A stretch of 34,128 nt of DNA, taken from Acetobacteraceae bacterium. GTDB taxonomy: Bacteria > Pseudomonadota > Alphaproteobacteria > Acetobacterales > Acetobacteraceae. Position 1 is the stretch's first letter. The number at the start of each line of letters is the position of its first letter. The stretch spans positions 1-34,128 of the forward strand of contig JASHOF010000013.1 in NCBI GenBank assembly GCA_030041255.1, written 5' to 3'. The translations under genes were made by a program, and so were the position numbers. This document shows, in pieces, positions 1-6,927 of this stretch. Under the pieces are notes generated by a model. That model was not told the DNA's origin. It saw only the letters and a program-made list of their open reading frames with translations, and did no database searches.

Positions 1-1730
1 TTCGTTTCCTTGTCATAGGAAGGAGCCCAAGCCCAATCGAGTGCGTTGAAGGTCCCGGACCACCCTCGCAGTCCTTTGTTTTCGTCCTTGCCTGTATGGC
101 CGAGCACGGCCACGGCTGCATTGAAGGCGACTTTGACAGCTTCGGCCCCTTTCAGGACAGGACCCATTGCCTCTTCCGTAAACTCGCCCGTGGCGGAGTT
201 TTTTGCGTGACTAAGAGTATCAATGACCACAAAGACTATTCGCTTGCCCTTGCGCTTCTCCATGATTCGCCCGACTGCAATGAACGCCGCGACTTCGGCA
301 GGATTGTCGAGAAGCGGAGGCTGTTCTACCAGCCACAAGTAAGGGTCAATCTCGGCCCGGCTGATCTTCCGGTGGGCGCAGTAGGCGCCGATCGTGGCCG
401 AGCCGAAGCCATCCGGGTCTTCCCCTACCGCCCATGCCACCATGACATTTTCGCGGCGAGCAAGGTCCATCAGTTTCGCGAATGTGTGTGTCGATTTCAT
501 CTGCCCACTGCGGGCATAGATGAACCCGACTGAGCCAAGAGCTTTCTTGGGGAGTGTTCGCTCCGTATCCCAATAGGCCGGGAGCGGACGGAGCCCGGCC
601 TCTACGGCCGTTATGGTGGCATTGAGAAACTTGGCAATCAAAGCGTCGGCTGTTGCTTTCTCTTCCCCTCCCAGTGGCGCTTCACTCTCTGCTTTTTGGC
701 GCTCAGCTTCCTCCCGCACACTCTCACACTGGCCGAAGGTCTCTTCAGCATTCCGTCCCAGGCACCCGAACGCATTCTTGGTGCCCGCATAAGCATGGTC
801 GATCTTCTCGGCCAGGTCAGCTTCCGACCACGGACCGTTAGGGCCAATGCAATACGGGTTCATGTGTTCCATGAACACTTGGTGCAGCTTCTCTTTGGAA
901 AGTCCCCAATCCCGTCCTCTGCGCAGTAGATCGAGGGTGTATGGCTCGCCCGACTTCAACTTCTCATCGCCATCATGGTCCTCGATTGGCACCCGGCCTT
1001 GGGCGACGCGATCATCCAGGAACCGCGCATAGCGTTCGATATTGGCCGGACGGTCAGCCTGGCTGGGATCAATCCCGGGGCTTGTGGCGCGCTCTGTGAC
1101 AGGGACTTCCGGGAGCCCCGTGGTTAACTCGCTCAGTGTGCGATACAGGCCATTCGCGCCATCCGCACTGAAACGTTCGATCCTGACAAGCCGCGGGTTG
1201 GCCGGGTCCTTCAGATGTAGGGTGCCTGGCAGCCGCATAATCCGGCTCGGATTGACCACCGCAGGGTCGGACCCGTAATAGGCCACAAGGCGCCGTTGGG
1301 CCGTTTTGAAGTCAGCCGGAGGACAATCTCTGACCAACCAATAGGCGTGCCAGTGAATTTCGTCCCGCATGACGATGATATCCGGCTCTACATGCCACTT
1401 CTCCGGTAATGGCTTCCCGTCGCCATCAATGAAGAGCGCCCGGATGCAGGTGATTTCGTTGTCCCGGTTGCCGCCCTCGTTCGGGATGGCAAAGACACCA
1501 TATCCCTTGGCCTGGGCTTTCTCCATCAATGGCCATGCGTCAGTAACCGACTGCGGTTTCTCCCATGGCCCCGGTCGATGGTGTTCCTTGTCACTGTCAT
1601 GGACACACCGGAAGAACATTGGCGTGTCAGATGAGCCCGTCAGGACCTCGATGAAGCGTTTTGCCTCATCGAGTGACTGGACAGGCGAAGATGTAGCCGA
1701 GTTATCGAGTGGCATCAGGATGCGCCGCAT
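1..1730 (-). CDS. Primase-helicase (RepB-like primase, PriCT and AAA_25/RepA-like ATPase), 3' end off window
   Basis: This is a replication protein reading leftward, open at the window edge with 576 codons visible. The N-terminal third resembles RepB-type/AEP primases: an acidic motif ALFIDGDG, then IVMRDEIHWHAYWLV, then SRIMRLPGTLHLKD. About residues 250-340 resemble a PriCT domain (NPYCIGPNGPWSEADLAEKI). From about residue 395 it matches AAA_25/RepA-like helicases: a P-loop-like ARSGQMKST, a Walker B strand RIVFVVIDTLSHA, and GHTGKDENKGLRG. The P-loop lacks the usual glycine before the lysine, as in other SGxxKS-type members. The start is the first ATG after an in-frame stop at 1752-1754 and overlaps the upstream gene by 29 bp. 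Family logic says it opens and primes the element's own origin. Plasmid- or phage-borne versions look the same, so the element type rests on its neighbours. Confidence 0.85.
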   Translation of the reverse strand, partial: MRRILMPLDNSATSSPVQSLDEAKRFIEVLTGSSDTPMFFRCVHDSDKEHHRPGPWEKPQSVTDAWPLMEKAQAKGYGVFAIPNEGGNRDNEITCIRALFIDGDGKPLPEKWHVEPDIIVMRDEIHWHAYWLVRDCPPADFKTAQRRLVAYYGSDPAVVNPSRIMRLPGTLHLKDPANPRLVRIERFSADGANGLYRTLSELTTGLPEVPVTERATSPGIDPSQADRPANIERYARFLDDRVAQGRVPIEDHDGDEKLKSGEPYTLDLLRRGRDWGLSKEKLHQVFMEHMNPYCIGPNGPWSEADLAEKIDHAYAGTKNAFGCLGRNAEETFGQCESVREEAERQKAESEAPLGGEEKATADALIAKFLNATITAVEAGLRPLPAYWDTERTLPKKALGSVGFIYARSGQMKSTHTFAKLMDLARRENVMVAWAVGEDPDGFGSATIGAYCAHRKISRAEIDPYLWLVEQPPLLDNPAEVAAFIAVGRIMEKRKGKRIVFVVIDTLSHAKNSATGEFTEEAMGPVLKGAEAVKVAFNAAVAVLGHTGKDENKGLRGWSGTFNALDWAWAPSYDKET

Positions 1731-2301
1731 TGAAATTCTCGGATTGCCTGGTCAGACGCGTTTGCTTCGATGTCCTGAGCGCCGCTGAGACGAATTTATC
1801 CCAGATAGGTTGCACGCCCGGGCTAGCGATAATCAGGATGCTCAGCACCGGCTGCTGAAGACACTTCACGATATCGGAGATACCATCCCAACCGTCCGTC
1901 CCTGGGCAGCCAATGGCGATAAGCGGTGCGTCTTGTATGTGTTCTCGTAACCATTTTCGGAACGCTATTGGGAACCCATAAGGTCCGCGTCGTTCATGGC
2001 TCAGGTTGTCTTCGATGCACCACAGAGTGCCGCGATTATGCCATGCACGTCCGCGCAAGAATGACGCAAACCCGGGGTCATTCAGCTTTTCACCAGTGCA
2101 GATGTCAACTGGAACAACCAAGCCAGGCTCAAGCTGGCTCATACTGGCAGCAAATTTCTCGAACGCACTTCCAAAGACCATGTAGCCGGAGCCTTCACAT
2201 ATCTCCGCTGCAAACGGCTTCAGGTATGGACGGGACTTGCAAATTTCTCCCCAAAGCCACTGACGATTTCGGGCCGCTTGTTCCCAACTCACATCAGCCA
2301 T
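1702..2301 (-). CDS. Hypothetical protein of the integrated element, 199 aa
   Basis: I do not recognise this protein. It is a soluble mixed alpha/beta sequence without signal peptide or membrane segment. It has a tryptophan-rich start (MADVSWEQAARNRQWLWGE) and a central part with CPGTDGWDGISDIVKCL followed by the hydrophobic strand VLSILIIASPG. The ATG at 2301 was chosen because AGGGG lies eight bases upstream. A GTG at 2310 would add three residues but lies directly against that site. Its 3' end overlaps the primase-helicase start by 29 bp, so the two are probably translationally coupled. An accessory role in replication is an inference from that coupling only. Confidence 0.65.
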   Translation of the reverse strand: MADVSWEQAARNRQWLWGEICKSRPYLKPFAAEICEGSGYMVFGSAFEKFAASMSQLEPGLVVPVDICTGEKLNDPGFASFLRGRAWHNRGTLWCIEDNLSHERRGPYGFPIAFRKWLREHIQDAPLIAIGCPGTDGWDGISDIVKCLQQPVLSILIIASPGVQPIWDKFVSAALRTSKQTRLTRQSENFNAAHPDATR

Positions 2302-2385
2302 GTCATTCACCCCTGTTCAACAGGATGAAAGGGTCGGAGCCCTTTTGGCTCCTGTAGTCACACCTTTTTGGCGTCGAAACTCAGG

Positions 2386-2410
2386 TTCGCTTCCGCGGAG
2401 CGTCAGCGAA
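2386..2410. repeat. REP-like imperfect hairpin, repeated at 3211-3230
   Basis: Arms TTCGCT (2386-2391) and AGCGAA (2405-2410) enclose a CCGCGG-containing loop. The core CTTCCGCGGAGCGTCAGCGA (from 2390) recurs as CTTCCGCGAACGTCAGCGAA at 3211-3230, differing by one missing base and one substitution. Both copies lie at gene ends or in gaps on the minus strand. They could form RNA hairpins that end or stabilise transcripts. Confidence 0.4.
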
Positions 2411-2519
2411 GCGGAACTAACCCGTGCGCGCGCAATGCAACCTCGATGTTGGCCACCACATCGTTCGCGGTATTTTCTGGCACTACGCCCGCTTTGATCG
2501 CAGACAAAATTGTGGTCAC
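2403..2519 (-). CDS. Small hypothetical protein, 38 aa
   Basis: This short gene begins with GTG at 2519 and reads MTTILSAIKAGVVPENTAND followed by VVANIEVALRAHGLVPLR. The GTG overlaps the stop codon of the upstream 129-aa gene (GTGA), and AAGGAG lies nine bases before it, so it looks properly translated and coupled. The sequence is an amphipathic helical peptide with a repeating hydrophobic pattern and no cysteine. I assign no function. Its size and position between other small element genes fit a regulatory or partner peptide, but this is a guess. A longer reading of the same frame starts at 2618, but its extra N-terminus is only the shifted frame of the upstream gene. Confidence 0.6.
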   Translation of the reverse strand: MTTILSAIKAGVVPENTANDVVANIEVALRAHGLVPLR

Positions 2520-2905
2520 GAAACAGTCTCCTTTGTTGCCAACTCGCCATTCAATGCAAACGCGGCAGCGGCAAAATGCGCGCGGCGTTCGCGGGTGATT
2601 TGGTTCTTTGTCCCCCAACTATCGAAGGCCACACGTGGCTTCTTTTCGTCGCGTGCGAGAAGGACCTGTGGCACCACATACACCCGGCCCTCTCTGGCCA
2701 GGGTGATGTCGCGCATTCCTGTCAGTGCCACGAATAAGCGATCGGCCAAGTGTGGTGTGGTCATAGAGGCGTGGTAGACGTGCTGCGGGCGATCATTCTG
2801 GACAACACAAGCTATGATCCGCCCCGGACATCCGTCAGCCCATGCCAGCAATTCGTTGATGAGTTGGCGGATTTTGACGCGACGCTCCGGTGAGAGGGCC
2901 ATCAC
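2516..2905 (-). CDS. Hypothetical protein of the integrated element, 129 aa
   Basis: The family is not recognised. The protein starts with a basic helical segment (LSPERRVKIRQLINELLAWADG), continues with beta-strand-like stretches (GRIIACVVQND, DRLFVALTGMRDIT, GRVYVVPQVLLARDE), and ends in an alanine-rich helix. Two starts are possible: GTG at 2905 and ATG at 2902. Both overlap the stop of the 79-aa gene upstream in the run GTGATG. At the 3' end its stop overlaps the start of the 38-aa gene. It therefore sits in the middle of a tightly coupled string of small genes. It shows no membrane or export signals. Confidence 0.65.
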   Translation of the reverse strand: MMALSPERRVKIRQLINELLAWADGCPGRIIACVVQNDRPQHVYHASMTTPHLADRLFVALTGMRDITLAREGRVYVVPQVLLARDEKKPRVAFDSWGTKNQITRERRAHFAAAAFALNGELATKETVS

Positions 2906-3141
2906 TCCGGTTCCTTTTCAGTAGGAACGGTGTGTGCTTCGCGGTGAGGGACTAGCGCGCGATGAAGCGCAGGGACGCTCAAGTTGCCATTCACATCGGA
3001 AACCAACTCGCCACGGGTGATCGCGCCGACCACAATGGAAGGATCGAGCCCGAGTGCTTTGGCTGCCGCGCTGATCGCTCCATACCGAAGGCCATCAGGG
3101 CCAATCAGCCGACTGCTGCTTCCTGTTCGCATGGCGCGCAT
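2902..3141 (-). CDS. Small hypothetical protein with HTH-like segment, 79 aa
   Basis: The middle of this protein (LRYGAISAAAKALGLDPSIV followed by VGAITRGEL) resembles the short helix-turn-helix repeat seen in NUMOD1-like DNA-binding modules, where S-x-x-A-A-x-A-L-G is typical. The C-terminus is polar and charged. The ATG at 3141 follows a weak GGAAG site. Its stop overlaps the start of the next gene by a few bases. A DNA-binding accessory role for the element is plausible but rests on a short pattern; no full domain is visible. Confidence 0.55.
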   Translation of the reverse strand: MRAMRTGSSSRLIGPDGLRYGAISAAAKALGLDPSIVVGAITRGELVSDVNGNLSVPALHRALVPHREAHTVPTEKEPE

Positions 3142-3309
3142 ATCGGCCGACTTCCGATTTCTTCAATCAGGAACAGGAGTTTTTCAGTCAGTAATGCTGA
3201 CCTATCTGGTCTTCCGCGAACGTCAGCGAATGCCTATGAAGAGTTACGAAGACATCACATGCCCGTGATTGGATATTCTTTAACCGCCGAATGTCTCAGG
3301 ACAGAAACG

Positions 3310-3516
3310 TTAACAGTCGATCTCGGGAAGGTTGTCAAACCACCGCTCGGCCTCCGCAACCGGGATCAGGGTTTTGCTTCCGATCTTCTTGGCTCGCAGA
3401 CGGCCAGCCTTCAGTTCTGCATACGCGGTCGTTTGACCGATGCAGTAGGTGGCGCAAAATTCGATGAGCGTGAGAGCCTTCGGCTCGATATGGTCGATAT
3501 CCTGATGCACGCGCAT
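3310..3516 (-). CDS. AlpA/excisionase-like helix-turn-helix protein, 68 aa
   Basis: This is a compact MerR-like/HTH_17 DNA-binding protein. Residues about 15-60 read LTLIEFCATYCIGQTTAYAE, then LKAGRLRAKKIGSKTLIPVA, then EAERWFDNLP. This is the pattern of AlpA and Xis-type proteins, with a recognition helix followed by a winged strand and a terminal helix ending in W-x-x-x-L. It lies 142 bp downstream of the integrase stop on the same strand. Such proteins activate integrase transcription or steer recombination toward excision in P4-like satellites and related elements. The ATG at 3516 directly follows a 10-bp inverted repeat that contains its ribosome binding site. Function as excisionase or activator is inferred from family and position. 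Confidence 0.85.
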   Translation of the reverse strand: MRVHQDIDHIEPKALTLIEFCATYCIGQTTAYAELKAGRLRAKKIGSKTLIPVAEAERWFDNLPEIDC

Positions 3517-3517
3517 G

Positions 3518-3558
3518 AGACATTCCCCGGTTGATGGATTGAGCTTTTGGGAATGTCT
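3518..3558 (-). promoter_or_regulatory. 10-bp perfect inverted repeat at the AlpA-like gene start
   Basis: AGACATTCCC at 3518-3527 and GGGAATGTCT at 3549-3558 are perfect complements separated by 21 bases. On the minus strand the second arm reads GGGAATGTCTC and runs straight into the ATG of the AlpA-like gene, so the likely Shine-Dalgarno bases (GGGGA) lie in the repeat. It could be an operator for a dimeric regulator or a hairpin that hides the ribosome site. A 10-base copy of the half-site, GAATGTCTCA, occurs again at 3289-3298 just beyond the gene's stop. Confidence 0.55.
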
Positions 3559-3657
3559 GCATGATGTCTCTGGCGGGCGGACCCGCTCACTGGCCGCCTG
3601 GTTACGGCACTGTCTGTCCCGGCTCAGCGGCGTAGATTGGCGCGCGCTTACGAGCGG

Positions 3658-4815
3658 TCAAGAACCCGTAAGGCAAAATGTGGTCCAGTCGGCCATGAGT
3701 GCCCGCCGGGCCTCGAACAAGTCACCACGCAAATAGGCTTGCACGGTCTTAGACCCCGTGACGTGAGCGAGTGCAGCTTCGGCCAGATCGGCCCGCTGGC
3801 CAGTTTCCGAGGCCCAGTCCCGGAAGGTGCTGCGGAAGCCGTGCACTGTGGCACCGGCAGGGATGAGGCGGTTCATAGCTGCATCACTCAATGGCCCCCG
3901 TCGTCCCGGGAATACGAGACCATCAGGCTTGCGCCGCAGTAACTCCATCTCGCTCAGGATCGCCAAGGCGGGCTCGCTCAGTGGCACCCGGTGGGCTCGG
4001 CCGGCCTTCATACGGCTACCTGGCACCGTCCATGTCTTCTCGGCCATGTCGATCTCTGGCCAGGTAGCGCCGCGGACTTCGCCCGATCGTGAGGCGGTCA
4101 GGATCAGGAAGCGCAGGGCCAGTGCAGCCATTGAGCGGCGCAGGGCCAGTGAAGCCATCACCTCCCCGATGTCGCGCCATGGAACGGCAGGGAAGTGGCG
4201 CACATGTGCAACCTTCGCTTTGGCCGGGAGAAGGTGGGCCAGGTTGCCTTTCCACCGGGCGGGATTATCCCCCGTGCGCCAGCCATTCACTGCTGCGTAA
4301 TCGAGAATGCTCTCTATGCGACCGCGCAGGCGGGAAGCAGTCTCAGGGACTCGGGGCCAGAGTGGTTTCAGACACGCCAGCACATCGGCCAAGGCGACAT
4401 CGCGCACAGACTTCTGACCAATGGTCGGGAAGGTATAGGTGGCCAGGGTGGTGCGCCATTGCGCGGCATGGACCGCACTACGCCAGCCCGCCGCGTGAGC
4501 TTCGATGTAGGCCGAGGCACATGCCTCGAATGTGCGGGCTGACTTCGCAGCCTCGCGCCGAGCAATAGGATCGCCACCATCGAGGATCAGCCGTGCTTGC
4601 TCCCGCGCCTTCTCTCTGGCCTGTGCCAGAGTGACCAGGTGTGCTGGCCCTAGGCCCAACTCGTGCGTTCGGCCGTCCTTCTGGTAGCGGAACACCCATG
4701 ATCGGCCGGCGCCACGGCTGACCCTGAGGCTCAGTCCGCCACCATCACCATAGACGCCAGGCTTCGTTGCCTTCGCCACCTTTGCCGGGCTGAGCTTGCC
4801 TATCTTCCTGGCCAT
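3658..4815 (-). CDS. Tyrosine recombinase integrase, P4-type
   Basis: This protein integrates and excises the element by site-specific strand exchange. The N-terminus (LSPAKVAKATKPGVYGDGGG followed by LSLRV) is the arm-DNA-binding domain of P4-type integrases, followed by a core-binding SAM-like domain. The C-terminal catalytic domain keeps all expected residues: Arg243 (TASRSGEVRG), Lys270 (RMKAGRAHRVPLS), His325 and Arg328 (HGFRSTFRDW), His351 (LAHVTGSK) and nucleophile Tyr361 (VQAYLRGD). The length, 385 aa from the ATG at 4815, is usual for the family. Upstream in-frame starts at 4887 and 4845 would add non-conserved residues. It is the outermost gene of the element, adjacent to the disrupted GST gene, as expected for an integrase beside its attachment site. 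It appears intact. Confidence 0.95.
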   Translation of the reverse strand: MARKIGKLSPAKVAKATKPGVYGDGGGLSLRVSRGAGRSWVFRYQKDGRTHELGLGPAHLVTLAQAREKAREQARLILDGGDPIARREAAKSARTFEACASAYIEAHAAGWRSAVHAAQWRTTLATYTFPTIGQKSVRDVALADVLACLKPLWPRVPETASRLRGRIESILDYAAVNGWRTGDNPARWKGNLAHLLPAKAKVAHVRHFPAVPWRDIGEVMASLALRRSMAALALRFLILTASRSGEVRGATWPEIDMAEKTWTVPGSRMKAGRAHRVPLSEPALAILSEMELLRRKPDGLVFPGRRGPLSDAAMNRLIPAGATVHGFRSTFRDWASETGQRADLAEAALAHVTGSKTVQAYLRGDLFEARRALMADWTTFCLTGS

Positions 4816-4949
4816 TTCGTCCGCCGATCCTTCGACCGTTCCCATGACATGAGCGGCGAAAATACACGGATGCGGGCGAACAGTCACGAAGAGATTTTGA
4901 CGGGAAAGCCTTGGTATTCTTGGGTTCTACGGTCGATTACGAAGGGCCA

Positions 4950-4980
4950 TGAACAGGCTCAGACCGGAAAGAGTTTCCTC
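4950..4980. other. Probable element-chromosome junction (attachment site)
   Basis: GST homology on the minus strand ends at the KLFP codons near 4962-4973, and the reading frame stops two codons later at 4959-4961. To the left lies low-GC element DNA with the integrase. This places one attachment site within roughly this interval. The matching site would lie beyond the left edge, so no direct repeat can be shown here. Confidence 0.5.
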
Positions 4981-5219
4981 CGATCATGCAGGGTGTCGAG
5001 ATACTCGCAGATGACCCGTGAATCGAAGATGGCCGTGTGATCATCGAGCAGGAGGGTCGGCAACTTGGAAAGCGGGTTCTCCTGCATCAGCCCGACATGT
5101 GGCCGATCGGCGGCAACGACGGTCCGCACACATTCGATGCGCGGGGCGAGCCCGGTCTCGTGGGCGAAAATCATGACCTTGCGCACGAACGGCGACCGCG
5201 GCGAGCAGTAGAGCAGCAT
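4959..5219 (-). pseudogene. Glutathione S-transferase, N-terminal fragment truncated by the element
   Basis: The 86 codons encode the thioredoxin-like N-terminal domain of a GST: MLLYCSPRSPFVRKVMIFAH with the catalytic-region SPRSPF motif, the cis-proline segment NPLSKLPTLLL, and the glutathione-binding DSRVICEYLD. The frame then ends after KLFPV. Family members are about 200 residues, so the whole helical C-terminal domain is missing. The break falls where the integrated element begins, so the 3' part is expected at the element's far end outside the window. The fragment lacks the electrophile-binding domain and is unlikely to be active. The intergenic region to the right is shared with the divergent ABC transporter operon. 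Confidence 0.85.
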
Positions 5220-5261
5220 GCCGAAAGCCTGTCACAGGGCCCGGCGAGCGTCCAGGCGGGC

Positions 5262-5292
5262 CGGCTTGCCCGCTGGTCGGCTTGCCCGCTGG
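5262..5292. repeat. Two tandem 15-bp repeats
   Basis: CGGCTTGCCCGCTGG occurs at 5262-5276 and again at 5278-5292. It lies between the GST start and the ABC transporter operon, so it could be a slippage product or part of the operon's control region. Confidence 0.6.
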
Positions 5293-5361
5293 CGGCGGCA
5301 ACGATACTGTCGCCCTCGTGGACCGGGTCGGCACGGTCAGGCCACCAGGGAACGTCTGAGA

Positions 5362-6915
5362 ATGATCGCTGAGGGTGGCCTTTCTGTGCCGGGCGTCGCC
5401 GGCGCAGCCGAAAGAAGAAACGACGAACTGCTCACGGTGGAGGGCCTTTCCAAGGCCTTTGCCGCCACCCAGGCGCTCGCCGAGGTCGATCTCAAGCTTG
5501 GACGGGGCGAGATCCTCGCCCTGCTCGGCGAGAACGGGGCCGGCAAATCGACCCTGATCAAGATCCTCGCCGGCGTGCACAAGCCGGATGCCGGCCGTGT
5601 GCTCTGGCACGGTGAGGACGTGACCGGCACCCTGACGCGTCTGCCGGTCGCCTTCATCCACCAGGATCTCGGGCTGGTCGAGTGGATGACGGTGGCCGAG
5701 AACATCTGCCTGACGCTGGGTTATCCGCGGCGATTCGGTCTGGTCGATTTCCGCGCCGCGGAGCGGCGGGCGCGGGCGGCGCTTTCCGTGCTCGGCACCG
5801 ACATCGATCCCGACATCCGCATCCAGCGTCTCGGCCGGACGGAGAAATCGCTGGTGGCGATCGCCCGCGCACTGGCCGCCGAGTGCGAAGTGCTGGTACT
5901 GGACGAGCCGACCGCAAGCCTGCCCGCCGACGAGGTGGCACGGCTTTTTGCCGCGCTGCGAAGGCTCAGGGCGGAGGGTGTCGGCATGATCTATGTCTCG
6001 CATCGTCTCGACGAGGTGTTCGAGATCGCCGACCGCGTCGTGGTACTGCGCGACGGGCGGGTGGCGGGCGAGCGGCGCATCGGCGCGGTGACGGCGGAGG
6101 AGATCATTCTCCTGATCGTCGGCCGCGAAGCGGCGCAGGTGTTTCGGAGGCCCGCGCGGCGGGAGGGCCAGGCGCGGCTGGCGCTCGAGGGGCTCGGGAT
6201 CGGCGAGGTCGGGCCTGTCGATGCCAGCATCCATGCCGGCGAAGTGGTCGGACTGGCCGGCCTCAGGGGCGCCGGCCAGGAGCAGGTGGGGCGGGCCCTG
6301 TTCGGCCTTGCTGCGCCGACGGCCGGGCGCATCCTCCTCGATGGCGTGCCTGTCCAACTGCCGTCGCCGCAGGCGGCGATGAAATACGGCATCATCCTGG
6401 TGGCCGGAGACCGCGCCGCCGAGTCGGTCATTCCCTATCGCACGGTGTGCGAGAACCTGTTCGTCAACCCGCTCGCCAAGGGAAGAAGCCTCGTTTCGTA
6501 TCTTGCTCCGGGTCCGGAACGCAGTGCCGCCCTCAGGCTCGGACAGATGGTCGGGCTCAGGCCGAACGATCCCGGCCTCCTGATCGAATCGCTTTCGGGT
6601 GGCAATCAGCAGAAGGTCGTGGTCGGGCGGGCGCTCGATCTTGCCGGCAGGGTGTATATCTTCGAGGATCCGACGGCTGGCGTCGATGTGGGGGCGAAGG
6701 CGGAGATCTACGGCCTGTTCGAGGCCGCGCTGGCAGCCCAGGCCGCGATCATCATCGTTTCGACCGATTTCGAGGAGATCGCCAAGGTTTGCCATCGTGC
6801 CCTCGTGTTCGATCACGGGATGGTCGCCAAAGAGATCGGGGCGGCGGAGCTCTCGATTGCCAACCTGCTCGCCGCCGCCTCGGCAAGCCTGGCGGTCGAA
6901 ACCGGGATCGCCTGA
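5362..6915 (+). CDS. Sugar ABC transporter ATP-binding protein (RbsA/XylG/MglA type)
   Basis: This cytoplasmic ATPase would drive the importer formed with the next three genes. It has the tandem nucleotide-binding layout of ribose/galactose/xylose importers, 517 aa. The first domain has Walker A GENGAGKST (residues 56-64), Walker B VLVLDEPTASLPADE and the switch histidine in IYVSHRLDE. Its signature region is the diverged RLGRTEKSLVAIARAL. The second domain has a degenerate Walker A region (LRGAGQEQVGR), a canonical LSGGNQQKVVVGRAL signature and the FEDPTAGVDVGAK Walker B. This asymmetry is normal for the family. The ATG at 5362 was chosen because homology starts soon after it (ELLTVEGLSKAFAATQALAE). 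The frame is open to 5218, but that extension is arginine-rich and lies over the GST upstream region. The substrate cannot be read from the ATPase. Confidence 0.92.
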   Translation: MIAEGGLSVPGVAGAAERRNDELLTVEGLSKAFAATQALAEVDLKLGRGEILALLGENGAGKSTLIKILAGVHKPDAGRVLWHGEDVTGTLTRLPVAFIHQDLGLVEWMTVAENICLTLGYPRRFGLVDFRAAERRARAALSVLGTDIDPDIRIQRLGRTEKSLVAIARALAAECEVLVLDEPTASLPADEVARLFAALRRLRAEGVGMIYVSHRLDEVFEIADRVVVLRDGRVAGERRIGAVTAEEIILLIVGREAAQVFRRPARREGQARLALEGLGIGEVGPVDASIHAGEVVGLAGLRGAGQEQVGRALFGLAAPTAGRILLDGVPVQLPSPQAAMKYGIILVAGDRAAESVIPYRTVCENLFVNPLAKGRSLVSYLAPGPERSAALRLGQMVGLRPNDPGLLIESLSGGNQQKVVVGRALDLAGRVYIFEDPTAGVDVGAKAEIYGLFEAALAAQAAIIIVSTDFEEIAKVCHRALVFDHGMVAKEIGAAELSIANLLAAASASLAVETGIA

Positions 6916-6927
6916 AGGAGCGCGCGC

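Noticed and set aside
96-533. Plus-strand open frame of 145 codons at the left edge
   Set aside because: It is the antisense of the AAA_25 domain of the primase-helicase, which is open on the minus strand through the window edge.
4959-5219. GST fragment as a complete small thioredoxin-like protein
   Set aside because: It ends in the middle of the usual GST sequence at an element junction, with the C-terminal domain missing.
5041-6816. Open frame of 591 codons opposite the RbsA-type ATPase
   Set aside because: It is a low-complexity, histidine- and arginine-rich shadow of a well-supported gene.
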